From NCBI GenBank assembly GCA_965662885.1, contig CBFIJI010000065.1:1-11235 (forward strand): a stretch of 11,235 nt of DNA, written 5' to 3'. Shown piece after piece: positions 1 to 5,560 of the stretch. The notes under the pieces were generated by a model that was not told the origin of the DNA, did not search any database, and worked only from the letters and a program-made list of their open reading frames with translations. Position 1 is the first letter of the stretch. Each line of letters starts with the position of its first letter. Made by a program: the position numbers and the translations under genes. This DNA is from CBFIJI01 sp965662885. Its GTDB lineage: Bacteria > Bacteroidota > Bacteroidia > Flavobacteriales > Flavobacteriaceae.

Positions 1-134
1 CGTTCAAATATTGCAATAGTAGCTTTAGGGTTTTTTTTACGGAATTCTAGGGCACAAAAGAGTCCGGTTATTCCACTGCCGATGACTATTAAGTCGTATT
101 TTGTTAGTTCCGATTTTTCCCAATAACTCAACAT
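1..134 (-). CDS. FAD-dependent oxidoreductase (DAO-like), N-terminal fragment
   Basis: The first 44 codons and two bases of a 45th are present; the rest lies beyond the left edge. The reading begins MLSYWEKSELTKYDLIVIG and continues into GSGITG (residues 19-24), a GxGxxG dinucleotide-binding loop after a hydrophobic beta strand (YDLIVIG), followed by a helix and a second strand ending IAIFER. That arrangement is the beta-alpha-beta FAD-binding start of the amino-acid-oxidase/GlcD-like (DAO) flavoproteins; the terminal acidic residue after the second strand (FE) is the expected ribose-binding position. The substrate cannot be told from this part. No TAnnTTTG box was found in the 200 bases upstream, so its promoter is unresolved. 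The ATG was chosen because it directly precedes the first strand and there is AT-rich non-coding DNA before it. Confidence 0.8.
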   Translation of the reverse strand, partial: MLSYWEKSELTKYDLIVIGSGITGLFCALEFRKKNPKATIAIFE

Positions 135-332
135 TTTTTAAAATTAAGTAAAATTCTTTTTGAAATTAAAAAAACAACACTGTTAAACGCTTTACAAGAT
201 TTTAATGAGATGTATTTTAGTTGGATGGATCCATATGGTATGCTGATATACAGCTCGTATCTATGGTGGTTTTGGTCAAGATTGCCTTTTTTAAATATGC
301 GATGTAATTGGAATACGTGGAGGGGGGGGATG

Positions 333-368
333 TAAAAAGCATTGAAAATCCTATGATTAACAATGCTT
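333..368 (-). terminator. Rho-independent terminator of the tRNA-Pro pair
   Basis: Perfect 8-bp inverted repeat, AAGCATTG (337-344) and CAATGCTT (361-368). The interior can pair further: AATC (347-350) with GATT (355-358), separated from the outer stem by an AA/AA internal loop and closed by a 4-nt CTAT loop. Read on the minus strand the stem ends in GCTT and runs into TTTT (333-336), giving six consecutive U residues. It lies 22 nt after the 3' end of tRNA-Pro(GGG), where a terminator for the tRNA transcript is expected. Confidence 0.75.
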
Positions 369-390
369 GAGTAAAGTCGTTTTGACTTGT

Positions 391-467
391 TGGTCGGGAT
401 GACAGGATTTGAACCTGCGACCCCACGCACCCCATGCGTGTGCGCTACCAGGCTGCGCCACATCCCG
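391..467 (-). tRNA. tRNA-Pro (anticodon GGG), CCA encoded
   Basis: Complete cloverleaf on the minus strand, 77 nt with CCA. Acceptor CGGGATG pairs with CATCCCG; D stem GCGC/GCGC with loop AGCCTGGTA; anticodon stem CACGC/GCGTG with loop ATGGGGT, giving anticodon GGG (reads CCC and CCU); variable region GGGTC; T stem GCAGG/CCTGT (one G-U pair) with loop TTCAAAT; discriminator A, then CCA at 393-391. It is the downstream member of a tandem pair, 22 nt after tRNA-Pro(UGG), and is followed by a good terminator. The encoded CCA is unlike its neighbour and may be chance, since the sequence after it is not otherwise informative. Confidence 0.97.
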
Positions 468-489
468 AAAAAGGTATTGATTAAAAAAG

Positions 490-564
490 TCGGGGTGGCA
501 GGATTCGAACCTGCGACCTCCTGCTCCCAAAGCAGGCGCGATGACCGGGCTACGCTACACCCCG
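490..564 (-). tRNA. tRNA-Pro (anticodon UGG), CCA not encoded
   Basis: Complete cloverleaf on the minus strand, 75 nt without CCA. Acceptor CGGGGTG pairs perfectly with CACCCCG; anticodon stem CCTGC/GCAGG with loop TTTGGGA, anticodon TGG (reads CCA/CCG and probably all CCN by wobble); variable AGGTC; T stem GCAGG/CCTGC with the standard TTCGAAT loop; discriminator A, then CTTTTTT rather than CCA, so CCA must be added enzymatically. The D arm GCGT/TCGC has three pairs and a T-T mismatch, with a D loop one base longer than in the GGG gene. Upstream member of the pair. Confidence 0.97.
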
Positions 565-573
565 AAATTAATG

Positions 574-599
574 GAGTAGGGAGGTTAAACATCCCACTC
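574..599 (-). repeat. Hairpin just upstream of tRNA-Pro(UGG)
   Basis: GAGT (574-577) and GGGA (579-582) pair with ACTC (596-599) and TCCC (592-595): an 8-bp stem with one bulged A at 578 and a 9-nt loop, ending 9 nt before the mature tRNA 5' end. It could be a leader structure in the precursor that affects processing; this role is inferred. Confidence 0.45.
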
Positions 600-795
600 T
601 GATTTCTTCTATTCTAATTTTTAATTAAAACACCGGTTATTTAAAATACCTTTCTACTATTTCAATGTTCGTATCCTGTACCCCTTTCATTGTTTACTGA
701 AAGTTCTAATAGGAATCCGTTGTAAAGGAAATCATTTTAAAAAGTTCAGATAAATATCCGTGTTTTAGAATGGTTATAGCCTTTTTAACGGTGGG

Positions 796-826
796 CAAAT
801 ATACTATTAAAAAAAAATTAAGCAAA
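796..826 (-). promoter_or_regulatory. Candidate Bacteroidota promoter for the tRNA-Pro operon
   Basis: On the minus strand TTTG (823-826) and TATATTTG (796-803) match the Bacteroidota -33 TTTG and -7 TAnnTTTG consensus, separated by 19 nt, within the usual 17-23. The only downstream genes on this strand are the two tRNAs, starting about 225 nt after the expected start site; no closer -7 match was found. Confidence 0.5.
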
Positions 827-886
827 CCTAAAGTTGGGTTATTTATATACTAGTGATGAATAAATTTTCTATGGGAATGGTAGCGC

Positions 887-2455
887 TTAAAATACAATCT
901 CACAATCGAGGCATTTGAGTTCATTTTTCCCCATGATCCATGTGTTATTTGGTAGTTTTCTTCTGCTAAAATCTTGATCATTGTCAATATGACGATCTAA
1001 GAGTGAGGAGAGACGTTTTGAAATTTGAATTTTTTGACCCTCTGCGATCCAGAACGTAAGTTCTACTTTCTGACTATGAAATTTGTTTTCGATGGGGGTT
1101 TCCCAATAGTTAGCAATTTTTACAAGATCATCGGAAGCTTCCCATTCATAAACAATTGCTTTCGCACTATTTTTTGCAGGAACGAAGTCACTTCCATTGG
1201 CAAATTTTTTAATCTCCAAGGAGGTAATTGTATCTGTACTGGCTTTGATATTAACGATGATGTCATCGCCATAAAGCCATTTTTCACCAAGATTATCGTA
1301 ATAAAACTTAAAATTACTCCCCAAAAATTGTTGTTCGTTTTTTTGAGAATTCTCTTTTTTTAGTCCAATCTTTAAAGTGTCATGCTTTTTTAAAGTTAAG
1401 GGTGTTGCTAGTTTGTGATGCGCTAATACAGAATGTGCACGTACTTCATTGATGCTGAAAACACCAAGGAGAATGATACTGATAAGCCAGACACCTAGTA
1501 ACACAAATCGCCCGATAAGTCCAAAGGGGTTCGAAGAAGGGGCAATGAGTTTTACCCCTAATATGAACACAAAAACAAATGGAATACTAATACTAAAGAA
1601 CAGCAGTGATAAGGGAATCCAAAGCGGGTAATCACTAAATTCAAAAAGTCCATCAAACAAAGGAAGGGGCCAATTAATGACCCCTATAAAAGCAAAGGAG
1701 ATAAAACTAATACTGAGTCCAATTAGGGTTAGAGTTGCAACCAAGATTAAAACAACTCCTATAATTTTACTGACGGATTTAAGCAGAAGTACCAAAAGGT
1801 CTTCTAAAAAACTGAAGAAATTTTTGGATTTTTTTTTTAAGGAAGATTTAGCTTCATCGTAATCCACATTTTTGATTTTTTCCGAGACGTTGTCAAAGCC
1901 CTCTTTAATCTTTCGTTCAATATTGGCAATATTGACGGGTTCCCCTTTCATTTTAAGTTTATCGGCAGTAGTTACTGCTTTTGGAATTAAAATCCATAGC
2001 AGTATATAAATAAAGACAAAGGTTCCACCTGATAAAAAGGCTAAGAGCAACCAAATAAGACGCATCCAAACAGAGTCAAGACTAAAGTAGTGTCCCATCC
2101 CAGAAGCGACTCCACCGATATATTGATCGTCGGGATCGCGAAAAAGTTTTTTCCCTATCGTTTCACGTGGTCCACTTTCTTGGGGTTCCTCCTCCAAAAT
2201 AAAGTCTTCGGGTTGGCCAAGGGTTTCAATCATTTTATTCACGTCATTTTTATTAATGACATATTCAGTGTGCTTTTTATATTCTTGGAATAATTCGGCA
2301 ATTCGCGCTTCGATATCATCGAGAATTTCCTCTTTCCCCACAGTGTTTTTAAAGGCTGCCTTTAAACGGTTTAAATATTGACCCAAAAGGTCATAAGCAT
2401 CTTCATCAATGTGAAAAAAGGTACTAGCAAGATTAATATTTATTGTTTTATTCAT
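887..2455 (-). CDS. PspC-domain membrane protein with N-terminal PadR-partner (HAAS-like) domain
   Basis: 522 aa. Residues 1-88 form a charged helical domain (YDLLGQYLNRLKAAF, then EEILDDIEARIAELF, ending ETLGQPEDF) resembling HAAS/DUF1700-type domains, which typically accompany PadR regulators. Residues 103-160 are a PspC domain: the basic-acidic lead LFRDPDDQYIGGVASGMGHYF, then a transmembrane stretch with IWLLLAF and ILLWILIPKA. Further hydrophobic segments lie near 216-243, 245-262, 278-303 and 313-333. Residues 340-522 are soluble and strand-rich, probably outside the membrane, ending in a short CLDC motif (515-518). PspC domains belong to phage-shock-type envelope proteins of the cytoplasmic membrane; the exact role here is unknown. 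The start overlaps the padR stop as ATGA (2452-2455), so the two are translationally coupled and the start is well fixed. The HAAS assignment is by pattern and needs a profile search. Confidence 0.88.
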   Translation of the reverse strand: MNKTININLASTFFHIDEDAYDLLGQYLNRLKAAFKNTVGKEEILDDIEARIAELFQEYKKHTEYVINKNDVNKMIETLGQPEDFILEEEPQESGPRETIGKKLFRDPDDQYIGGVASGMGHYFSLDSVWMRLIWLLLAFLSGGTFVFIYILLWILIPKAVTTADKLKMKGEPVNIANIERKIKEGFDNVSEKIKNVDYDEAKSSLKKKSKNFFSFLEDLLVLLLKSVSKIIGVVLILVATLTLIGLSISFISFAFIGVINWPLPLFDGLFEFSDYPLWIPLSLLFFSISIPFVFVFILGVKLIAPSSNPFGLIGRFVLLGVWLISIILLGVFSINEVRAHSVLAHHKLATPLTLKKHDTLKIGLKKENSQKNEQQFLGSNFKFYYDNLGEKWLYGDDIIVNIKASTDTITSLEIKKFANGSDFVPAKNSAKAIVYEWEASDDLVKIANYWETPIENKFHSQKVELTFWIAEGQKIQISKRLSSLLDRHIDNDQDFSRRKLPNNTWIMGKNELKCLDCEIVF

Positions 2456-2793
2456 TTTTTTGTTGTTTTGGGTTTGGTAATCGTGTTGACAGCTTTGTTA
2501 AGTTCTTTCCAAGCGGATTCAAGTTCATGTAGAAATGTTTTTCCTTCTTGGGTTATTGCGTAGTATTTTCTAGGAGGTCCAGAGGTGGATTCTTCCCAGC
2601 GATACGTCAATAAATGTGCGTTTTTCAGGCGAGTCAATAAAGGGTAAACTGTTCCTTCCACGACCAACATTTTTCCTTTTTTTAATGCTATTAAAATCTC
2701 AGATGTATAAAGATCTTTATTGCTGATCAAAGATAAGATGCAATATTCTAAAACGCCTTTTCGCATTTGGGCAGTTGCATTTTCTATTTTCAT
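2452..2793 (-). CDS. PadR-family transcriptional regulator
   Basis: 113 aa, the usual size of short (subfamily 2) PadR proteins. The N-terminus QMRKGVLEYCILSLISN starts the winged helix; the recognition part is EGTVYPLLTRLKNAHLLTY (about residues 46-64), followed by the wing, where SGPPRKYYAIT (70-80) is the characteristic PadR signature. A C-terminal helix (HELESAWKELNKAV) would serve dimerisation. PadR proteins are DNA-binding repressors, often autoregulated. It is the first gene of a two-gene operon with the PspC protein, overlapping it by 4 nt; such overlap suggests the membrane partner modulates or is controlled by this regulator. A direct-repeat/dyad at 2841-2866 lies over its own promoter and is a plausible operator. 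The ligand or signal cannot be read from the sequence. Confidence 0.95.
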   Translation of the reverse strand: MKIENATAQMRKGVLEYCILSLISNKDLYTSEILIALKKGKMLVVEGTVYPLLTRLKNAHLLTYRWEESTSGPPRKYYAITQEGKTFLHELESAWKELNKAVNTITKPKTTKK

Positions 2794-2822
2794 AATTGTC
2801 TACTTATTTCTTTTATGCATTG

Positions 2823-2854
2823 CAAATATATAAATAAAAAAAGGTATTATGCAA
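2823..2854 (-). promoter_or_regulatory. Promoter of the padR-pspC operon
   Basis: On the minus strand TTG (2852-2854) and TATATTTG (2823-2830) fit the Bacteroidota -33/-7 consensus with a 21-nt spacer. The expected start near 2815-2818 gives a leader of roughly 22-25 nt before the padR ATG at 2793. Confidence 0.65.
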
Positions 2855-2866
2855 TACAAGGTACTA
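2841..2866. promoter_or_regulatory. Possible PadR operator over the padR promoter
   Basis: Direct repeat AAGGTATTA (2841-2849) and AAGGTACTA (2858-2866), enclosing an inverted repeat GTATT-ATGC-AATAC (2844-2857). The block covers the -33 element of the padR promoter, the usual place for an autoregulatory repressor site. A second TATGCA copy sits at 2814-2819, near the transcription start. Binding by this PadR is inferred. Confidence 0.4.
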
Positions 2867-2917
2867 TAAATATATTTTTTTAACATTTCCTCAACATTTT
2901 TTAAAAGAGAAATAAAG

Positions 2918-2925
2918 TAGATTTG
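2918..2925 (+). promoter_or_regulatory. -7 box for the small gene at 2943
   Basis: TAGATTTG matches TAnnTTTG and ends 17 nt before the ATG. No TTG or TTTG is present at the right distance upstream, so only half of the promoter is recognised. Confidence 0.4.
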
Positions 2926-2942
2926 ACTATAATTTTCATTAG

Positions 2943-3137
2943 ATGCCCTTTTCAAAAACACTTTACTATCACAAACAAATACTTCGAAAGGTTAGTTTTG
3001 ATGCTGAACTTTTTTTTAAAGAATTGGAGAAGGCTTATGATCGACTAAGTTATGACGAGAGTTTATTATTGAATCATTGGTTGGTCTGTTTCTACAAGGA
3101 TAATCCACAGCTAGCAGTCAATAGCTCCCAATTTTAA
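2943..3137 (+). CDS. Small conserved-looking flavobacterial protein, function unknown
   Basis: 64 aa, no signal peptide or membrane segment. The sequence starts MPFSKTLYYHKQILRKVSFD and continues as two amphipathic helices (AELFFKELEKAYDRL and SYDESLLLNHWLVCFYKD), ending NPQLAVNSSQF. The FSKTLYY..QIL.KVSFD..LF..EL.KA pattern resembles short flavobacterial hypothetical proteins I recognise by wording, so I take it to be a true gene rather than chance; no function is known to me. It is divergent from padR, sharing a 149-bp promoter region, and convergent with oxyR, the two stop codons overlapping in TTAA (3134-3137). A -7 box lies 17 nt upstream; there is no clear Shine-Dalgarno sequence. It could be a small regulatory or adaptor protein, but nothing in the sequence shows this. 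Confidence 0.75.
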   Translation: MPFSKTLYYHKQILRKVSFDAELFFKELEKAYDRLSYDESLLLNHWLVCFYKDNPQLAVNSSQF

Positions 3138-4072
3138 TTGTTTTTCTTTGGTGAAATTACTTTGATGTTGTCAAAACGGATAGCACCTCGAATTATGCTG
3201 CTAATCGTTTCGGATAAGGCATTGATTACGGGAGTTTTTAGATTATTTTTCGAGTGGATCAAGCTTATTTCTCTCGCTGGTTCTGGCTCCTTAAAGTAGC
3301 GAAGGTTAGCGGTATTTTCACTATTCAATTGCAGCGTATTGAGGTAGGGTAGAAGGGTCATCCCTAAGCCTTCATTAGCGAGTAAAATAAGTGTTTCAAA
3401 ACTCCCACTTTTAATGTCAAAAGGAGAGTTGGAGCTTTTATTAATCTTACAAAGATTAAAAACATTTTCTCGGAAGCAATGCCCATCCTCCAAGACCAAT
3501 AGAGTGGTATTCTCAAGGTCCTCAATTTCAAGATGATCGATACTGGCTAGTGGATGTCCATTAGTAATATAACCCACAAAAGGTTCATAGTAAAGGGGTT
3601 TTTCAATAATTTGATCATTTCCTAGAGGTGTTGCAGCAATACCTGCGTCTAAATTCCCCTCAACCAATTGACGGGTAATATTCTCTGTGTTTAACTCTTC
3701 AATTTTTAAATCAATTTTCGGGAAATTTTTGATGAAGGTTTTTAAAAACATGGGAAGTAATGTTGGCATTACTGTAGGAATAATCCCTAATCGAAATGTC
3801 CCTCCAACGACTCCTTGCTCTAAGGCAACAACATCGTTCATTCGCTGAGCTTCCGCAATAATTTTCTTGGCTTGAGCAACTACTTTTTCACCAACCTCAG
3901 TCAGGGTGATGGGTTTCGTATTGCGGTTAAAAAGGGTAACTCCCAATTCTTCTTCCAACTTTTGGACTTGCATACTTAATGTAGGTTGAGTGACAAAAGA
4001 TTTTTGAGCTGCTATTGTGAAATTCCCTTGATCTGCAACACTAATGGTATATTGAAGTTGTGTAAGTGTCAT
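3134..4072 (-). CDS. oxyR: OxyR, LysR-type hydrogen peroxide-sensing regulator
   Basis: 312 aa, normal LysR length. Residues 1-60 are the winged helix-turn-helix (MTLTQLQYTISVADQGNFT, then AAQKSFVTQPTLSMQVQKLE with ELGVTLFNR), followed by the linker helix to about 85. Residues 90-298 are the periplasmic-binding-protein-like sensor domain. The stretch VLEDGHCFRENVFNLC places cysteines at 199 and 208, the same numbers as the peroxidatic and resolving cysteines of E. coli OxyR, inside the hallmark EDGHC motif; the later EGLGMTLLP and KEPEPAREISLIH also match OxyR. It should therefore sense peroxide by disulfide formation and activate antioxidant genes; no catalase, Dps or peroxiredoxin gene is in view, so its targets lie elsewhere. 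It follows the cyclophilin gene with 112 nt between and has its own -7 box, so is probably transcribed separately. Confidence 0.95.
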   Translation of the reverse strand: MTLTQLQYTISVADQGNFTIAAQKSFVTQPTLSMQVQKLEEELGVTLFNRNTKPITLTEVGEKVVAQAKKIIAEAQRMNDVVALEQGVVGGTFRLGIIPTVMPTLLPMFLKTFIKNFPKIDLKIEELNTENITRQLVEGNLDAGIAATPLGNDQIIEKPLYYEPFVGYITNGHPLASIDHLEIEDLENTTLLVLEDGHCFRENVFNLCKINKSSNSPFDIKSGSFETLILLANEGLGMTLLPYLNTLQLNSENTANLRYFKEPEPAREISLIHSKNNLKTPVINALSETISSIIRGAIRFDNIKVISPKKNN

Positions 4073-4093
4073 TTGTATTTTCTATTATGAATT

Positions 4094-4101
4094 CAAAATT
4101 A
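4094..4101 (-). promoter_or_regulatory. -7 box of oxyR
   Basis: TAATTTTG on the minus strand matches TAnnTTTG and would start transcription about 15-18 nt before the oxyR ATG. No -33 match. It overlaps a small dyad, ATT-AT-GAATTC-AA-AAT (4084-4099), which would suit a LysR-type autoregulatory site but is short. Confidence 0.4.
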
Positions 4102-4184
4102 ATAAGAAAAACATATAATACCTAATTAAAATGATAGATAAACACTTTTATTGAGCCCTATTCAATCATAAGTATAAGAATTAT

Positions 4185-4898
4185 CTATTCTAATATTTTT
4201 ATAGACATAAAAATATTATGGATCGGGGCTTCTCTTTTATCAATTTCCTGTAGATTGATTTTATCAACTACCTCCATACCTGCGATGACTTCTCCAAAGG
4301 CTGTATAGTTTCCATCGAGATGATAGGCACCCGGTGCCTGCTGAACAATAAAAAATTCATAGGGAGAGGCCAATTTGTAGGGATTGTCAATTTCACTACT
4401 AGGAACAGAAATTACACCTCGATGGTGGCGATGTCCCTTTTTGGTGTCGGGTGGGAGTAAATACCTCCCGATTTCCCTTCTTTTTTTTCCTGTTTTTCGA
4501 CTGTCTGAATTTCCTCCTTGAATAATAAAGCCGGGGACTACTCTATGAAAAGTGGTTTGATCAAAATATTTTTTCTTTGTGAGATAAATAAAATTTGCTC
4601 GATGATATGGTGTGTTTTCATAAAGTAAAAGGTCGATGTTTCCAAAAGAAGTCTCTATTCTCACTTTGTTTTCGGGATTATTTTTTTCGTATTCAAAAAA
4701 GAAGGGAATGGCTGTCTTGTCGTCCAAAAATAACGATGCTTCTTCCTGCGGTTCCTTTTCCGCTGGAATGGCCGCTTTTTTACCCATCATTTTTGATTCG
4801 GCTATACTTTTTTTAGGAGCATTCTTCTTTGGAGTTGATGTACAAGCTAGAACGATTAGGAGGCTTATTGAAATTATGCTTATTTTTGAATGTTTCAT
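4185..4898 (-). CDS. Cyclophilin-type peptidyl-prolyl cis-trans isomerase lipoprotein
   Basis: 237 aa. A lipoprotein signal (MKHSKISIISISLLIVLAC, cysteine 19) is followed by a lysine/glutamate-rich linker to about residue 75, then a cyclophilin domain to the end. Diagnostic residues: TTFHRVVPGFIIQGG (115-129), where H118/R119 correspond to the catalytic FHR of human CypA (R55), and EFFIVQ (181-186). The tryptophan that binds cyclosporin in CypA is replaced by H193 (AYHLDGNYTAFGEV), as in many bacterial members. It should speed proline isomerisation during folding in the periplasm, anchored to a membrane. The signal peptide fixes the start, which shares two bases with the start of the divergent Nudix gene. 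Its last codons lie in an AT-only hairpin (4191-4218). Confidence 0.95.
   Translation of the reverse strand: MKHSKISIISISLLIVLACTSTPKKNAPKKSIAESKMMGKKAAIPAEKEPQEEASLFLDDKTAIPFFFEYEKNNPENKVRIETSFGNIDLLLYENTPYHRANFIYLTKKKYFDQTTFHRVVPGFIIQGGNSDSRKTGKKRREIGRYLLPPDTKKGHRHHRGVISVPSSEIDNPYKLASPYEFFIVQQAPGAYHLDGNYTAFGEVIAGMEVVDKINLQEIDKREAPIHNIFMSIKILE
4191..4218 (-). terminator. Perfect AT-only hairpin at the 3' end of the cyclophilin gene
   Basis: TAATATTTTTAT (4191-4202) and ATAAAAATATTA (4207-4218) are exact reverse complements around a 4-nt AGAC loop, within the last eleven or so codons. There is no G-C pair and no clean T-run after it on the minus strand, so it is a weak candidate terminator; it could also stabilise the mRNA 3' end or limit read-through into oxyR. 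Confidence 0.35.
4881..4888 (+). promoter_or_regulatory. -7 box of the Nudix gene, inside the cyclophilin gene
   Basis: TATTTTTG matches TAnnTTTG and ends 8 nt before the Nudix ATG at 4897, the same spacing as for the acyltransferase gene. This predicts a nearly leaderless mRNA. No -33 match at the right distance. Confidence 0.45.
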
Positions 4899-5541
4899 GG
4901 AAAAAAGTACTTTTCTTAGTGTTTTACCAAAATTAAAAGAAATATCCTTACCCGGAAATGATGCTCATAAAAGTATAGCTCCCCCAGATCGTATGCAACG
5001 CATCAAAGAACGTTTTAGTCAACATGTTACCCCAAAGCAGGCGGCAGTCATGATATGTTGTTACCCTAAAGAGGATAACTCCTTTTACTTCCCGTTAATT
5101 CAACGCAATGTATATCCCGGGGTTCATTCGGGGCAAATTTCCTTACCTGGTGGTAAAATGGATTTGGAGGATACATCCCTATGGCATACCGCCCATAGAG
5201 AACTTAAGGAAGAACTGGGAATTGATGTTGTTCATCAAGAACAAATTTGTCAACTGAGTCCGCTGTATATTCCTCCAAGTAATTTTTGGGTAACGCCTTA
5301 TCTTACGGTACTCGATAGCACGCCCACAATTATTGCAGAGCAACGAGAAGTGGCTGAGGTGTTTGAATTATCATTAGCAAGCTTGATAAGCTTGTCCAAA
5401 GAAGAGCAAACGATTTCCAATAGCTATTTGAATGAAAAAAGTGTTTCTGGTTACACTGTAAATAAGCAGTTTGTTTGGGGAGCTACCGCAATGATCCTAA
5501 CTGAATTAAAGATGATTTTATCTGAGCTAATTACGAATTAA
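4897..5541 (+). CDS. CoA-type Nudix hydrolase (CoA pyrophosphatase-like)
   Basis: 214 aa. The Nudix fold spans about 45-205. The segment PLIQRNVYPGVHSGQISLPGG (66-86) is the NuCoA signature found in coenzyme A pyrophosphatases, and it runs into the Nudix box GGKMDLEDTSLWHTAHRELK then EELGI (85-109), whose glutamates 102, 105 and 106 would bind Mg2+. The box is two residues longer than the classic GX5EX7REUXEEXGU spacing, as in other NudL-type enzymes. Known members split CoA or its derivatives into 3',5'-ADP and 4'-phosphopantetheine; activity here is inferred. The ATG at 4897 is preferred over an in-frame ATG 261 nt upstream because the family N-terminus (FL..L.KLKE..LPG..AH) begins there. 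The start overlaps that of the divergent cyclophilin gene. The acyltransferase follows 19 nt later, so they may form an operon. Confidence 0.92.
   Translation: MEKSTFLSVLPKLKEISLPGNDAHKSIAPPDRMQRIKERFSQHVTPKQAAVMICCYPKEDNSFYFPLIQRNVYPGVHSGQISLPGGKMDLEDTSLWHTAHRELKEELGIDVVHQEQICQLSPLYIPPSNFWVTPYLTVLDSTPTIIAEQREVAEVFELSLASLISLSKEEQTISNSYLNEKSVSGYTVNKQFVWGATAMILTELKMILSELITN
4903..4914. repeat. 12-bp perfect palindrome between divergent starts
   Basis: AAAAGTACTTTT is self-complementary and lies between the two candidate -7 boxes of the cyclophilin and Nudix genes. Position suits an operator controlling both, but it also simply encodes part of the lysine/serine/threonine start of the Nudix protein, so function is speculative. 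Confidence 0.3.
4928..4935 (-). promoter_or_regulatory. -7 box of the cyclophilin gene, inside the Nudix gene
   Basis: TAATTTTG on the minus strand matches TAnnTTTG, with an expected start about 25 nt before the cyclophilin ATG. No -33 match. It falls in common lysine/leucine codons, so it could be coincidental. Confidence 0.35.
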
Positions 5542-5544
5542 ATC

Positions 5545-5552
5545 TATATTTG
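5545..5552 (+). promoter_or_regulatory. -7 box of the acyltransferase gene
   Basis: TATATTTG matches TAnnTTTG exactly and is followed by CACCCACC and the ATG, 8 nt later. It sits in the 19-nt gap after the Nudix stop. A -33 element is not evident. The layout predicts a leaderless or almost leaderless mRNA in addition to read-through from the Nudix gene. Confidence 0.5.
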
Positions 5553-5560
5553 CACCCACC

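Larger units (their letters stand above)
565..886. other. Non-coding region between pspC and the tRNA-Pro pair
   Basis: Contains a hairpin directly upstream of the tRNA (574-599), a candidate minus-strand promoter (796-826) and an A-rich run at 809-817. No convincing protein gene: the longest open stretches on the minus strand are under 30 codons and lack a usable start. Downstream of pspC a weak 4-bp hairpin (AACC/GGTT around 825-840) followed on the minus strand by TTAATTTTTTTTT could act as a poor terminator. If the promoter is real, the tRNA transcript has a leader of about 225 nt. Confidence 0.6.

Noticed and set aside
128..592. 154-codon minus-strand reading frame across both tRNAs and their terminator
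   Set aside because: It runs through two complete tRNA cloverleafs and a terminator and has no protein-like character.
387..602. Plus-strand reading frame containing GFEPAT-type repeats opposite the tRNAs
   Set aside because: It is the antisense of the two tRNA-Pro genes; the GFEPAT wording is a known false-protein signature from antisense tRNA.
690..800. Minus-strand open stretch reading VKKAITILKHGYLSELF before a stop
   Set aside because: It has no suitable start codon and begins within the candidate promoter, so it is probably chance.
4134..4161. ATAG and CTAT elements upstream of oxyR as an OxyR site
   Set aside because: The spacing (24 nt) does not fit the ATAG-N7-CTAT-N7-ATAG-N7-CTAT pattern.
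4636..4896. 87-codon N-terminal extension of the Nudix gene
   Set aside because: The extension is antisense to the cyclophilin gene, has no family similarity, and the true N-terminus begins at 4897.
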